A program made the translations under genes and the position numbers. A stretch of 64,000 nucleotides of DNA from assembly GCF_900091475.1 (NCBI RefSeq), contig NZ_FMIB01000002.1, positions 682,001-746,000 of the forward strand, read 5' to 3'. Below, in pieces: positions 24,471 to 35,593 of this stretch (positions are counted from its first letter, which is position 1; each line of letters opens with the position of its first letter). Below the pieces are notes generated by a model. The model saw only the letters and a list, made by a program, of their open reading frames with translations. It ran no database searches and was not told where the DNA came from. This stretch comes from Micromonospora chersina (GTDB lineage Bacteria > Actinomycetota > Actinomycetes > Mycobacteriales > Micromonosporaceae).

Positions 24471-26093
24471 TCACACCGGCGCGCTCTCGGCCCGCAGGCG
24501 GGAGGAACCCGTCCCCACCGACCAGCCCGCCACCCACCGGCTGCCGCTGGTGCTGCTGGTCCGGTCGGCGAGGTGGTACCAGTCCATCCGGCAGCGCTGC
24601 GGCGTCACGTCGAGGACCCCGTACCCGTGCCCGTCCAGCTCGGCCCACCGTACGTGCGGGTTGGTGGAGCGGAGCAGCCCGGCGCCGAGCCGGCTCAGCG
24701 CGTTGCCGGCCGGCAGCTTGAGGAAGTCGTTGACGTTGTCGCTGGTCACCGACGGTACGACGAACTCCGCCGCGGCCGGCTCGAACAGCGTCGTCCGGGT
24801 GGTCACCTCGTTGGCCCACGAGGTGTGGATGTCGCCGGTCAGGAACACCACGTCCCGGGTGCCGGTGGCCCGGAGGTGGTCGACCAGTTCGTTGCGGTCG
24901 GCGTTGTAGCCGTCCCACTGGTCGGCGTTGAGCACCGCGCCGTTCTCGGGGATGCCGAGCAGCTTCCCGAGCGGGCCGAGCAGCCAGGACGGCAGGGCGC
25001 CGACGTCCAGGCGGGCGATCATCACGGGGTTGCCGACCAGCTTCCACCGGGCGGCGGAGCCGGACAGCCCGGCCTTCAGCCAGGTCATCTGCGCGTCACC
25101 GGTGATGGTCCGGTTCGGGTCGTCGACGTCGGGGCCGGAGACCTGCGCCGACCGGTACGAGCGCAGGTCCAGCATGGACAGCTCGGCCAGCCGGCCGAAG
25201 CGGAACCTCCGGTAGATCGTCCCGTCCGCGCCGACCCGGACCGGCATCCACTCCAGGTACGCCTGCCGCGCGGCGGCCAGCCGGTCGGCGAACGGGCCCT
25301 CGGTGCCGGGGGTGTGGTTCTCCGCGCCGCCGGACCACTCGTCGTTGGCGACCTCGTGGTCGTCCCAGGTGATCACCCAGGGCACGGCGGCGTGCAGCGC
25401 CTGCAGGTCCGGGTCGGTCTTGTAGAGCGCGTGCCGGATCCGGTAGTCGGCCAGGGTGAGCACCTCGTGCGCGGGCTGGGTCGGCCGGACCACGCGGCCG
25501 GCGGCGGCGAACTCGCCGGTGCCGTACTCGTAGAGGTAGTCGCCGAGGTGGACGACGAGGTTGAGGTCGCCCCGGTCGGCCAGCCGCCGGTACGCGGCGA
25601 AGTAGCCGGCCTCCCAGTTCGCGCAGGAGACCACGCCCATCCGCAGCCTGTCGACGGCCGCGTCCGCGGGCGGTGCGGTCATGGTCCGGCCCGTCGGGGA
25701 CCATTCACCGGCGTGGCCGAAGCGGTACCAGTAGGTGGTGGCGGCGGCGAGCCCGGACACGGCGATCTTCACCGTGTGGTCGCGGGCCGGTCCGGTGGTG
25801 AGCGTGCCGGCGGCGACCGGCGCCCGGAAGTCGGGCTCGGCGGCGACCTGCCAGCTGACCTCCACGTCGGGGCCGGCGGCGGAGCCGGGCAGGGCGTCGG
25901 GTGTGGGGGTGACCCGGGTCCAGAGCAGGATCCCGTCCGGCAGCGGGTCACCGGAGGCGACGCCGTGCCGGAAGGCGGCGGTGGCCGCGCCGGCGGGGGA
26001 CGGTCCGGCGAGGGTGGCGCCGGCCAGGACGGCGGTGCCGGCGGATGCCCCGGCGAGGCGCAGGAGGGTACGACGGTCGAGGGTGTTCGTCAT
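24471..26093 (-). CDS. phoD: PhoD-family alkaline phosphatase, Tat-exported
   Basis: The 540-residue protein starts with a twin-arginine signal ([19 protein letters not shown]) followed by Ala-rich cleavage region. Then come an N-terminal PhoD beta domain (about 40-140; [19 protein letters not shown]) and the metallophosphatase core with [41 protein letters not shown] and LTGDIHTSW. These residues match the iron/calcium site of PhoD. It would release phosphate from esters outside the cell. Single gene; the promoter must lie in the 93-bp gap before the drug exporter's 3' end. No clear PHO box was found there. Confidence 0.92.
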   Translation of the reverse strand: MTNTLDRRTLLRLAGASAGTAVLAGATLAGPSPAGAATAAFRHGVASGDPLPDGILLWTRVTPTPDALPGSAAGPDVEVSWQVAAEPDFRAPVAAGTLTTGPARDHTVKIAVSGLAAATTYWYRFGHAGEWSPTGRTMTAPPADAAVDRLRMGVVSCANWEAGYFAAYRRLADRGDLNLVVHLGDYLYEYGTGEFAAAGRVVRPTQPAHEVLTLADYRIRHALYKTDPDLQALHAAVPWVITWDDHEVANDEWSGGAENHTPGTEGPFADRLAAARQAYLEWMPVRVGADGTIYRRFRFGRLAELSMLDLRSYRSAQVSGPDVDDPNRTITGDAQMTWLKAGLSGSAARWKLVGNPVMIARLDVGALPSWLLGPLGKLLGIPENGAVLNADQWDGYNADRNELVDHLRATGTRDVVFLTGDIHTSWANEVTTRTTLFEPAAAEFVVPSVTSDNVNDFLKLPAGNALSRLGAGLLRSTNPHVRWAELDGHGYGVLDVTPQRCRMDWYHLADRTSSTSGSRWVAGWSVGTGSSRLRAESAPV

Positions 26094-26186
26094 GACCCAT
26101 GTATCTACCGCCGTCTACGTCTCCGGCGCACCCCTCAGGACGGCGAATTCGCAAGCTGTTCCGCGCCGGTTCTCAATTGGCGCAGT

Positions 26187-27641
26187 TCAGGAGGGGGCGC
26201 CGGAGTGGCGGCGGCCGGCCACGACGTCGACGAGCGCCGCCACGAGGGCCAGCGCGATGATCCCCACGGCCAGCAGCAGCGAGTGCCGGTAGGCGACGGA
26301 GAAGTCGCCCCTGCTGTCGGCCAGCGAGGAGAAGAACAGCGCGCCGACCCCGGCGATGCCGGCCGCCGAGCCGATCCGCTGCCCGGTCTGCAGCATGCCG
26401 GCTCCGCTGCCGGCCTGCGGGACCGGCACCTCGGAGAGGGTCAGCGTCTGGTTCGGCGCGATGACCAGGCCGCTGCCCAGCCCGGCGAGCAGGAACGGCA
26501 CGGCGGTCAGCAGCGGCACCGAGCGGTGCGGCGAGTCCCGCAGCACCCACACGGTGGCGAGCAGGCCGAGCACCACGACCAGCAGCCCGGCGGCGACCAG
26601 TGGCCGGCCGTACCGGGTGACGACCCGGCCGCCCAGCGCCGAGGCGGCCGCCGAGCCGAGCGCGAACGGGGTGATGGCCAGGCCGGCGGCGAGCGCGCTG
26701 TAGCCGAGCCCGACCTGGATGTAGAGCGTGAAGATGAAGAAGATGGCGGTGAACCCGGCGAAGTAGACCAGGCCGATCAGCGAGCCCAGGGTGTACGAGC
26801 GCAGCCGGAACAGCCGCAGGTCGAACAGCGGCGGCCGGTGCTGCGCGTACCACCGTTCCCAGAACGCGAAGCCGGCCAGGAAGAGCAGGCCGACGGGAAT
26901 CAGCACCCACTTGCCGGGGCCGCGCCACTGCTCGCGCTGCACCAGCGGCAGCAGCACCGAGGTGACCCCGAGGCCGAGCAGCAGCACCCCGACCGGGTCC
27001 AGCCGGTGCCGGTCCGGTTGGCCGGCCGGGCGGGCCGGGATGAGCCGCCAGCCGAGCACCACGGCGAGGATCCCGACGGGGATGTTCACGAAGAAGACCC
27101 AGCGCCAACCGTGCTCCTCACCGCCGAGTTCGATGAGCAGCCCGCCGAGCAGCGGGCCGATCGCGGTGGAGATGCCGATGGTGGCGCCGAGCAGGCCGAA
27201 CGCCCGGCCCCGGTCGGCGCCCCGGAACAACTGCTGGATCATGCCGCTCACCTGGGGGTTGACGATGCCGGCGGCGGCGCCCTGGACGAGCCGCGCGGCG
27301 ATCAGCCATTCCGGCGAGCGGGCCAGCCCGGCCAGCGCGCTGGTCACGGTGAACAGGGCCACCCCGACCACGAAGGCGGTACGCCGGCCCCGCGCGTCGC
27401 CGAACCGCCCGGCCGGCACCAGCACCAGCCCGAAGGTGAGCGCGTACCCGGACAGCACCCACTGCAGGTCGCTGGGGGTGGCGTGGATCGCGCGATCGAT
27501 CGACGGCACGGCGACGTTGACGATGCTGACGTCCAGCAGGGTCATGAACGCCGCGACCAGGCCGACGCTGAGCGCCTTCCAGCGGCGCCGGTCGTCGGAC
27601 CCGGCGGTGTCCACCGGTGTCGACGACCGGTCCGTGCTCAT
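26187..27641 (-). CDS. DHA2-type MFS drug exporter
   Basis: The protein has about 484 residues and about fourteen membrane helices. Motif A is present as GRFGDARGRRTAF, the LDVSIVNVAVPSI stretch in helix 1 is typical of EmrB/QacA exporters, and GLLGATIGISTAIGPLLGG is motif C-like. It probably exports drugs or metabolites by proton exchange. I prefer ATG 27639-27641 (MSTDRSS) with GGGGG upstream; an in-frame ATG 33 bases earlier is possible. It may be co-transcribed with the small gene at 27713. Confidence 0.9.
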   Translation of the reverse strand: MSTDRSSTPVDTAGSDDRRRWKALSVGLVAAFMTLLDVSIVNVAVPSIDRAIHATPSDLQWVLSGYALTFGLVLVPAGRFGDARGRRTAFVVGVALFTVTSALAGLARSPEWLIAARLVQGAAAGIVNPQVSGMIQQLFRGADRGRAFGLLGATIGISTAIGPLLGGLLIELGGEEHGWRWVFFVNIPVGILAVVLGWRLIPARPAGQPDRHRLDPVGVLLLGLGVTSVLLPLVQREQWRGPGKWVLIPVGLLFLAGFAFWERWYAQHRPPLFDLRLFRLRSYTLGSLIGLVYFAGFTAIFFIFTLYIQVGLGYSALAAGLAITPFALGSAAASALGGRVVTRYGRPLVAAGLLVVVLGLLATVWVLRDSPHRSVPLLTAVPFLLAGLGSGLVIAPNQTLTLSEVPVPQAGSGAGMLQTGQRIGSAAGIAGVGALFFSSLADSRGDFSVAYRHSLLLAVGIIALALVAALVDVVAGRRHSGAPS

Positions 27642-27712
27642 CGTGCCCCCCGAAGACCGTCGATCACGCATCACCGATCGCTACCCGGCCCCCGATGGGG
27701 CAAACGACGCTG

Positions 27713-27949
27713 TCACGCCATCTGGCGCGCGCACCACCGTGGTCCGAAGTCCAGCCCGGACATCGGGGAGTCCTCCCGGTGCAGCAGCCCCCGCTCGGTG
27801 AGCAGGTGCAGCGGCTCGCTGAGTTCCTCCTCGGTCATGCCGGTCTCCTGGGCGATCAGGTCCGGGTAGGGGACGTGTCCCCGCACCTCCAGCGCGGTCA
27901 CCGCCTGGTACACCCGTTCCTCGACCGCAGACAGCTGTACCTGCTGCAT
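27713..27949 (-). CDS. Small winged-helix-like protein
   Basis: The 78-residue protein (MQQVQLSAVEERVYQAVTALEVRGHVPYPDLIAQETGM in two parts) looks like a minimal winged helix: helices around ERVYQAVTAL and PDLIAQETG, a recognition-like EEELSEPLHLLTERGLL and a short wing. It may be a regulator of the adjacent exporter or a general small DNA-binding protein. ATG 27947-27949 is preceded by GGAGGG, a strong ribosome site. I do not recognise a named family. Confidence 0.7.
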   Translation of the reverse strand: MQQVQLSAVEERVYQAVTALEVRGHVPYPDLIAQETGMTEEELSEPLHLLTERGLLHREDSPMSGLDFGPRWCARQMA

Positions 27950-28098
27950 CGCTTCCCTCCTCGGCGTGGACCGCCCGACCGGCGGGCGGCCTGCGCCCGG
28001 CGGTTACCCGGGCGGCGTCCGATGATGCCCACCCGATCGGGGGGTCGCGCGCGGCGCGTGCCGGGCGGGCCGAGGGCACGGTGCCCTAGGCTGCTCCA

Positions 28099-29265
28099 GT
28101 GATCATCTGGGACCTCGTCGTCGTCGGTGGCGGTCCGGCCGGCCTCTCCGCCGCGCACGCGGCGGCCCGGGCCGGTGCGCGCACCCTGGTGGTCGAGCGG
28201 GCCACCCACCCCCGGTACAAGACCTGCGGCGGCGGGCTGATCGGCACCTCGCTGGCCGAGGTCGCCAACCGGATCGAGGTGCCCGCGCACGACCGGGTCG
28301 ACCGGGTCACGTTCACCCGGGACGGGCGACGCGGCTTCACCCGCCGGCACTCCGCGCCCCTGGTGGCCATGGTCCGCCGGGAGGAGTTCGACGACCGGCT
28401 GCGTGCCGCCGCGGTCGCCGCCGGGGCCGAGGTCCGCGAGGGCGTCGCCGTCCGCGCCGTCGAGCAGGACCCCGACGAGGTACGCCTGCGGCTGGCCGAC
28501 GGCGACACGGTACGCGCCCGCGCGGTGATCGGCGCCGACGGCTCCTCCGGCGTGACGGCCCGCCACGTCGGGGTGACCTGGCGGCAGGTCGACCTGGGGC
28601 TGGAGCTGGAGCTGCCGGTCCCGCCCGCCGAGCAGGACCGCTGGCGCGGGCGGGTGCTCCTCGACTGGGGCCCGGTCCCCGGCTCGTACGCCTGGGTCTT
28701 CCCGAAGGGTGACCGGCTCACGGTCGGGGTCATCGCGGGCCGAGGCGAGGGTGAACGGACCCGCGCCTACCTGCGCGACTTCGTGGCCCGGCTGGGCCTG
28801 TCCGGGGTCGTCCCGCAGCACGACTCGGGGCACCTGACCCGGTGCCGGGCGGAGGACTCGCCGCTGCGCCGCGGCCGGGTGCTGGTCGCCGGCGACGCGG
28901 CGGGCCTGCTGGAGCCGTGGAGCCGGGAGGGCATCAGCTTCGCCCTGCGGTCGGGCCGGCTGGCCGGGGAGGCGGTGGCCGGCGGCGACCTCGACGCCTA
29001 CGAGCGGGAGGTCCGCCTCCGGCTGGTGCCGGAGATGCGGGCGGGGCACCGGCTGCTGGAGGTCTTCGAACGGCGGCCCGAGGTGTTCCACGCGCTGCTG
29101 GCCACCCCGCCCGGCTGGCGGATGTTCGTCCGCTTCTGCCTGGGTCAGGCCAGCTTCGAGCGGACCCTCGCCCGCCGCCCGGTGCGGGCCGGCCTGGCGC
29201 TGCTGGACCGGCTGCCGGCGCGACGGCCGAGCGCCACGGCCGCGGGCCAGGTCAGGGGACGATGA
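28099..29265 (+). CDS. FAD-dependent oxidoreductase, geranylgeranyl-reductase-like
   Basis: The 388-residue protein has the GGGPAGLSAAHAAARAG FAD motif near residue 10, TCGGGLIG, a middle GADGSSGVTARHVG and the late GDAAGLLEPWSREGISFALRSGRLAG stretch typical of the geranylgeranyl reductase/halogenase-like group of flavoproteins. It may saturate isoprenoid chains such as menaquinone side chains or membrane lipids; the substrate is inferred only from family. GTG start at 28099. The 3' end overlaps the convergent alcohol dehydrogenase by 14 bp. Confidence 0.85.
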   Translation: MIIWDLVVVGGGPAGLSAAHAAARAGARTLVVERATHPRYKTCGGGLIGTSLAEVANRIEVPAHDRVDRVTFTRDGRRGFTRRHSAPLVAMVRREEFDDRLRAAAVAAGAEVREGVAVRAVEQDPDEVRLRLADGDTVRARAVIGADGSSGVTARHVGVTWRQVDLGLELELPVPPAEQDRWRGRVLLDWGPVPGSYAWVFPKGDRLTVGVIAGRGEGERTRAYLRDFVARLGLSGVVPQHDSGHLTRCRAEDSPLRRGRVLVAGDAAGLLEPWSREGISFALRSGRLAGEAVAGGDLDAYEREVRLRLVPEMRAGHRLLEVFERRPEVFHALLATPPGWRMFVRFCLGQASFERTLARRPVRAGLALLDRLPARRPSATAAGQVRGR

Positions 29266-30286
29266 CGGCGCGGCCGTGGATCTCCCCGCGGCGCAGCATC
29301 TCGTACGCCTCCGGCGCCTCCGTCAGCGGGAAGGTCTGCACGTCGGCCTGGAGCTGACCGGACCGGGCCAGCGCGATCACCTCCTGGAGTTCCGCCCGGG
29401 TGCCCCAGAACGGCACCTCGACCGCGGTCTCCAGCGGCACCGTCGGCGGCTCGTCGGCGACCGGCCGGACCGGCAGGGTCCCGCCGGCCAGGCCGACCAG
29501 CAGCACCTGACCGCCTGTCGCGACCACCTGCCGGGCCGTGGTGACGGTGGGGTCGGCCCCGACGAAGTCGAGCACCACGTCGGCGCCGTCCGGCGGCGGG
29601 CCCACCAGGGCCCGGATCCGGTCCACGCTGTCCGGCCCGGCCTGCACCACGTCGTGCGCGCCCAACCGGCTGGCCAGGTCCAGGGCCGCGACGCTGGTGT
29701 CCACCGCGATGATCCGTACCGCGGTGGTCGCGACCAGGATCTGCAGTGCCATGTGGCCGAGCCCGCCGATCCCGATCACCACGCACGACGTGCCCGGACG
29801 CAGCCGGTCCCGGGCCAGCTCGACGGCGTGGTACGGGGTCAGCCCGGCGTCGGTGAGCGGGGCCGCCTGGGTCAGGTCGATCTCCCCGACGTGCAGCAGC
29901 CGGGACGCCGGCACCACGACGTGTTCGGCCAGGCCGCCGTCGCGGCTGAGCCCGATCCCGCCGACCGGCACCACGCGGCACGCGTTCTCGGCGCCCCGCA
30001 GGCAGGCCCGGCAGCGGCCGCAGCCGATGATCCCGTAGACCGCCGCGCGGTCGCCGCTCGACCAGCCGGTGACACCGGGTCCGAGCTGGTCGACGGTGCC
30101 GGCGATCTCGTGCCCGAGGGTCATGGGCACCGGGAAGAGTCCGGCCGGGGCGTCGAGGATGTGCAGGTCGGAGTGGCAGGCGCCGACCGCGCCGACGCGC
30201 AGCAGCACCTCGCCCGGTCCGGCGGTCGGGGTGGGCACCTCCACCTGCTCCAGCACCCCCGGGGCGGTCATCCGGATCGCGCGCAT
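29252..30286 (-). CDS. Zinc-dependent alcohol dehydrogenase
   Basis: The 344-residue MDR enzyme has catalytic-zinc residues in GACHSDLHIL and LGHEIAG, structural-zinc cysteines in CGRCRACLRGAENAC and the NAD motif GIGGLG near residue 170. It is close to bacterial AdhP/Adh-type enzymes acting on simple alcohols. The ATG at 30284-30286 gives MRAIRMTAPG. It stands alone between convergent and divergent neighbours. Confidence 0.9.
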   Translation of the reverse strand: MRAIRMTAPGVLEQVEVPTPTAGPGEVLLRVGAVGACHSDLHILDAPAGLFPVPMTLGHEIAGTVDQLGPGVTGWSSGDRAAVYGIIGCGRCRACLRGAENACRVVPVGGIGLSRDGGLAEHVVVPASRLLHVGEIDLTQAAPLTDAGLTPYHAVELARDRLRPGTSCVVIGIGGLGHMALQILVATTAVRIIAVDTSVAALDLASRLGAHDVVQAGPDSVDRIRALVGPPPDGADVVLDFVGADPTVTTARQVVATGGQVLLVGLAGGTLPVRPVADEPPTVPLETAVEVPFWGTRAELQEVIALARSGQLQADVQTFPLTEAPEAYEMLRRGEIHGRAVIVP

Positions 30287-30385
30287 GGTCGTCCTCCACC
30301 TCGTCGCCGGACGGGTCGTCGCGGCGGCTTACCCGCGCCGGATCGGTTGATGCGACGGGTGGCCGGCGGGGCGCACAATGCGGTC

Positions 30386-30577
30386 ATGAGCGAACCGCGC
30401 GAGTCGTTCACCGACGAGGAGTACGCCTTCCTCCGGCACGTCCGCTTCGGCGAGCTGCCGCCCGGGGTGCGGCCGGAGGAGCGGGTGGAGTCGACCGAGA
30501 GCGAGACCGAGCCGCGCCGGGACCGGCCCGACCCCACCGGTGGGCAGCACGAGTGGGACCTGCGCGCCGGCGGCTGA
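30386..30577 (+). CDS. Small acidic protein (63 aa)
   Basis: A short hydrophilic protein, MSEPRESFTDEEYAFLRHV then FGELPPGVRPEERVE, rich in Glu, Asp and Arg and without a membrane segment. The C-terminal half looks disordered. It has its own ATG 99 bp from the divergent dehydrogenase and is followed by a strong terminator. Similar tiny acidic proteins are common in Micromonosporaceae, from memory; no function is known. Confidence 0.65.
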   Translation: MSEPRESFTDEEYAFLRHVRFGELPPGVRPEERVESTESETEPRRDRPDPTGGQHEWDLRAGG

Positions 30578-30593
30578 CCGGCCCGGAGACGCG

Positions 30594-30627
30594 GACGGGC
30601 CCCGGGTGGGAACACCCGGGGCCCGTC
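30594..30627. terminator. Bidirectional terminator hairpin
   Basis: GACGGGCCCCGGGTG (30594-30608) and CACCCGGGGCCCGTC (30613-30627) are perfect inverted copies around GGAA. It lies between the convergent small acidic gene and the nucleotidase gene. Confidence 0.85.
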
Positions 30628-30640
30628 GCGGTGGTACGGG

Positions 30641-32431
<1,791 letters not shown>

Positions 32432-32632
32432 GAGGTGCCCTTCCATGGGGGTGGACGCGCCTCGTGGGCGCCGCTGCGCACCATAACGACCGGCTGTCAC
32501 AGACGCCACATCGCCCCGAGGTATCTCACACCACAAGCGCCGTGGGCCTCCGGCGTGTAACACCGCCGTTTCCGGTCCCGGTCCACGGGTAGGGCGGCAG
32601 GGGAGCGTGAACGACGGCACGAGGGAGACCCG

Positions 32633-33535
32633 GTGAGCGAGGACCAGTACACCCAGCAGGACCCCACCCGCCAGTACGGCCAGCAGCAGGGCCAGCCCGG
32701 CCAGCAGCAGTCCGCGCCCGGCACCGAGCGGGAGATGGGCCCGAAGCCGGACCACGGCGAGGAGTCGTACCGGGGCAGCGACCGGCTCTCCGGCAAGCGG
32801 GCGGTGATCACCGGCGGTGACTCCGGGATCGGCCGGGCGGTCGCCCTCGCGTACGCCCGGGAGGGCGCCGACGTGCTCATCTCCTACCTCGGCGAGGAGG
32901 AGGAGGCGGACGCCCGGGAGACCGTCAGCCTGGTCGAGCAGGCCGGCCGCAAGGGCGTCGCCGTGCGGTGCGACCTGCGTGAGGAGGCGAACTGCCGGGC
33001 GCTGATCGAGCGGGCGCTGTCCGACCTCGGCGGCATCGACATCCTGGTCAACAACGCGGCCTTCCAGATGTCGCAGGACAACGGCATCCTCGACATCACC
33101 ACCGCGCAGTTCGACCGGGTCTTCAAGACCAACGTGTACGCCATGTTCTGGCTCTGCAAGTTCGCCGTGCCGCACCTGCCCGAGGGCTCCGCGATCGTCA
33201 ACAGCTCGTCGATCCAGGCGTTCAACCCGGCGCCGCAACTGCTCGACTACGCCACCACCAAGGCGGCCATCGCCAACTTCACCAAGGCCCTCGCGCTGAA
33301 CCTGGCCGACCGGGGCATCCGGGTCAACGCCGTGGCGCCCGGCCCGGTCTGGACCCCGCTCATCCCGGCCACCATGCCCGAGGAGAAGGTGAAGCAGTTC
33401 GGCACCGACACGCCCCTGGGCCGCCCCGCCCAGCCGGCCGAGCTCGCCCCCGCGTACGTCTTCTTCGCCTCGCAGGAGTCCAGCTACGTGACCGGGGAGA
33501 TCCTCGGCGTGACCGGCGGCAAGCCGACCAAGTGA
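32633..33535 (+). CDS. General-stress-type short-chain dehydrogenase
   Basis: The 300-residue SDR has a Gln-rich, disordered N-terminal tail (about 1-45) and then the Rossmann core: ITGGDSGIGRAVALAYAREGADV, NNAAFQ, catalytic Ser in NSSSIQ and YATTKAAI. The layout matches the YdaD/YhdF/YhxC group of Bacillus, induced in general stress. Its substrate is unknown. GTG at 32633 follows GGGAGA. It is divergent from the nucleotidase gene with a 201-bp gap. Confidence 0.9.
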   Translation: MSEDQYTQQDPTRQYGQQQGQPGQQQSAPGTEREMGPKPDHGEESYRGSDRLSGKRAVITGGDSGIGRAVALAYAREGADVLISYLGEEEEADARETVSLVEQAGRKGVAVRCDLREEANCRALIERALSDLGGIDILVNNAAFQMSQDNGILDITTAQFDRVFKTNVYAMFWLCKFAVPHLPEGSAIVNSSSIQAFNPAPQLLDYATTKAAIANFTKALALNLADRGIRVNAVAPGPVWTPLIPATMPEEKVKQFGTDTPLGRPAQPAELAPAYVFFASQESSYVTGEILGVTGGKPTK

Positions 33536-33560
33536 GCCCGGCCGCCGGCCGCGTTCACCG

Positions 33561-34214
33561 TCAGCGCGGCCAGGCGGCCATCCGGCGGCGGACCCCGGCG
33601 ATCTGACCGGGGTCCAGGCCGTAGCGGGCGAACCGGCGGTCCGGCACCCGGTCCAGGTAGCGGCCCGCCGCCCGGACGTCGTCGGTGTCCAGCGCCGGGT
33701 CGACCTGCCGGGCCAGCTCCAGCAGCTCGGTCACCGTGTACCGGTCCAGCGCGGCCGACACGTCGATGTAGTCGCGGACCTCGCGGCGGTTGACCAGCGC
33801 GGCCGTCTTGTTGGCGATCAGGTCCCGGACGTCCATCACCGGCCCCAGGTCCATCACAACGGGGCTGCGGTAGCGGTCGAGCCGCGCCAGGCTGAGGCGG
33901 ATCTCCCGGCCGTCCCGGCTGACCACGAAGTCCCGCAGGTCCCGGTCGTAGCCGTCGAAGAGCTCACCCAGCTCGCTGTCCGGATCGGCCTCGACCACCC
34001 GGTAGCCGGCCCGCTCCAGGGCGGCCCGCACCCCGGCCGCCGCGGCGGCGGCGGCGCCCTCCACGTCGGCGAAGAGGTCCACGTCCTCGGTGGGGCGGGT
34101 GACCAGGCCGTGCGCCGCCCAGGCCACCCCGCCGCCGAGCACGAACCGGTGAGGGCCGGCGGCCGCGAGGGCCACCCGGGCCACCTCCCGGTAGAAGTCG
34201 TGCAGATGGGTCAC
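33561..34214 (-). CDS. Nucleotidyltransferase-fold protein, AbiEii/toxin-like
   Basis: The 217-residue protein has the minimal nucleotidyltransferase signature: FVLGGGVAWAAHGLVTRPTEDVDLFAD, with Gly-rich loop and the DVD metal pair about 16 residues later. A helical C-terminus follows (IANKTAALVNRREVRDYIDVSAAL), as in AbiEii-type toxins and related small transferases. It starts with GTG overlapping the upstream gene by four bases. The pair may be a toxin-antitoxin or antiphage module, or a housekeeping nucleotidyltransferase; the sequence does not settle this. Confidence 0.78.
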   Translation of the reverse strand: MTHLHDFYREVARVALAAAGPHRFVLGGGVAWAAHGLVTRPTEDVDLFADVEGAAAAAAAGVRAALERAGYRVVEADPDSELGELFDGYDRDLRDFVVSRDGREIRLSLARLDRYRSPVVMDLGPVMDVRDLIANKTAALVNRREVRDYIDVSAALDRYTVTELLELARQVDPALDTDDVRAAGRYLDRVPDRRFARYGLDPGQIAGVRRRMAAWPR

Positions 34215-34537
34215 GCGGTGCGCAGGCCCCGGTGCCGGCTCTCCCACGCCAGGCGGACGCCCCGGGGCAGGTTCAACAGCGGCCACACCCGGCGCAGCGT
34301 CCCCCCGTCGATCAGCTCGCGGAGGTCCTCGACCCGGCTGGTCTCGCGCAGCACGTTCTCGTACATCCAGAGCAGGTCGTCGGGGTCGGCCAGGTCGAAG
34401 GCGCGCTCGCTGCTCCACATCAGGCGCACCGGCAGCTCGACGATGCCCCGGGTGGGCCCGGTCAGCTCGCCGAGGGTGCGCGCCACCACGGCGGGTCGCC
34501 CGGGCCGGGCGAGGTACGCGGTGCTGGTGGCCGACAT
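34211..34537 (-). CDS. Hypothetical partner of the nucleotidyltransferase
   Basis: The 108-residue protein begins MSATSTAYLARPGRPAVVA and has a helical middle (WSSERAFDLADPDDLLWMYENVL) and a basic C-terminus. It lies first in a two-gene operon with a GTGA overlap, the usual position of an antitoxin, and its N-terminus has no standard DNA-binding motif. I do not recognise the family. ATG 34535-34537 was chosen because the longer frame has no ribosome site. Confidence 0.68.
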   Translation of the reverse strand: MSATSTAYLARPGRPAVVARTLGELTGPTRGIVELPVRLMWSSERAFDLADPDDLLWMYENVLRETSRVEDLRELIDGGTLRRVWPLLNLPRGVRLAWESRHRGLRTA

Positions 34538-34717
34538 GGTGTCAGGGTAACCCCTGTCCCGCGTTTTCCCATCGCCCTGACCTCGCACCCACCGAGCCCG
34601 TGCCTCCTCGTCGGGCGGGAAGCTAGCCTCCTAGGACGCTCTAGGCGGTGTGCGCCCGACCGTGCCGCCTGCGCGCGAAGTCCGGTTCGCCGGGGTGGCC
34701 GGCGCCACCCCGGCGGC

Positions 34718-34743
34718 GGAATGACGGGTGGGCGGGGGTCGTT
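34718..34743 (+). promoter_or_regulatory. Upstream GGAAT-N18-GTT promoter, copy 3
   Basis: GGAAT (34718-34722) and GTTGTA (GTT at 34741-34743) are separated by 18 bp. A GGGGTGGC/GCCACCCC hairpin (34692-34711) precedes the -35 box. Confidence 0.65.
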
Positions 34744-34795
34744 GTATCCCCGTGAACGGCCGAGGAAGGCGCCCGCCCGACGGGTGGCCGGGCCC

Positions 34796-34821
34796 GGAAT
34801 GACGGCGGGTCGCCGGTCGTT
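34796..34821 (+). promoter_or_regulatory. Downstream GGAAT-N18-GTT promoter, copy 3
   Basis: GGAAT (34796-34800) and GTTGTA (GTT at 34819-34821) are separated by 18 bp, 78 bp after the first promoter. It is the better-conserved of the two between the paralogous leaders. Confidence 0.68.
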
Positions 34822-34962
34822 GTACATGGTCCCGGCGCGACGAAGCGGCTCCCCGGCCCGCGCCGATGATCCCCCCGAAGACTTCTGAGCGCCTGACGTG
34901 GTGCTTGCGCACGGCCGACCCCCATCGGCCGGTGCGCCGACCCCCGAATGGAGCTTTCCCCC
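34822..34962 (+). other. Conserved structured 5' leader, copy 3
   Basis: This leader matches that of copy 2 in sequence blocks and structure. The hairpin at 34907-34937 has outer stem GCGCAC/GTGCGC, one bulged base and inner stem GGCCGA/TCGGCC around a C-rich loop. It ends just before the purine-rich ribosome site. The changes relative to copy 2 preserve base pairing. Confidence 0.6.
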
Positions 34963-35550
34963 ATGAACACGATGCTGCGTAAGAGCGTGCTCGGTATTGC
35001 TGGTCTGGCTGTCGCCGGTGGTCTGGCCGCCGGTCCGCTGAACCACCACGAGGCGGCGCCGGTGACGGGGCTGTCCGAGGCGGCGGTCGTGCAGGCCGAC
35101 AAGCCGGACACCGCGAAGCTGATCCCGCATGGTGTGCAGGGTGCGCAGTCGAAGATCGACCTGAACGATGAGCAGACTGCCAACGCCAAGGCGATCATCG
35201 CCGCGACGAAGAAGGCCGGTCTGCCGGAGCGGGCGGCGGTCATCTCGATCGCCACGTCGCTGCAGGAGTCGAAGCTGGAGAACCTGGGTCACCTCGGCGA
35301 CCGCAACGACCACGACTCGCTGGGCCTGTTCCAGCAGCGCCCGTCCAGTGGTTGGGGCACGCCGGAGCAGATCACCGACCCCGAGTACTCCACCCTCGCC
35401 TTCCTCAAGGGTCTCAAGCAGGTCGACGGCTGGCAGGACATGCCGCTGACCGAGGCCGCCCAGACCGTGCAGGTCTCGGCCTACCCGGACGCGTACGCGC
35501 AGTGGGAGCAGCAGGCCGCCGACATCGTCGCCCACAACTGGAACAGCTGA
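34963..35550 (+). CDS. Secreted lysozyme-like protein, copy 3
   Basis: The 195-residue protein has a signal peptide (MNTMLRKSVLGIAGLAVAGGLA) and the same C-terminal wall-active-like domain as copies 1 and 2, including SLQESKLENLGHLGDRNDHD, GLFQQRPSSGWGTPEQ and VQVSAYPDAYAQWEQQ. From residue 60 to the end it is almost identical to copy 2; the linker after the signal differs. ATG 34963 was chosen over one five codons upstream because it aligns with copy 2. It has tandem stress-type promoters and its own terminator. Confidence 0.83.
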   Translation: MNTMLRKSVLGIAGLAVAGGLAAGPLNHHEAAPVTGLSEAAVVQADKPDTAKLIPHGVQGAQSKIDLNDEQTANAKAIIAATKKAGLPERAAVISIATSLQESKLENLGHLGDRNDHDSLGLFQQRPSSGWGTPEQITDPEYSTLAFLKGLKQVDGWQDMPLTEAAQTVQVSAYPDAYAQWEQQAADIVAHNWNS

Positions 35551-35562
35551 CACACGCACGAA

Positions 35563-35593
35563 GGCCGGCACCCCGAACCACGGGGTGCCGGCC
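35563..35593 (+). terminator. Terminator hairpin of copy 3
   Basis: GGCCGGCACCCCG (35563-35575) and CGGGGTGCCGGCC (35581-35593) pair perfectly around AACCA, 12 bp after the stop. No T-tract follows, as is usual in high-GC actinobacteria. Confidence 0.78.

Noticed and set aside
34679..34962. ydaO/yuaA c-di-AMP riboswitch before lysozyme-like copy 3
   Set aside because: Such riboswitches precede wall hydrolase genes in related bacteria, but the known conserved words and junctions are not present here. The conserved GGAAT and GTT words are explained better as promoters.
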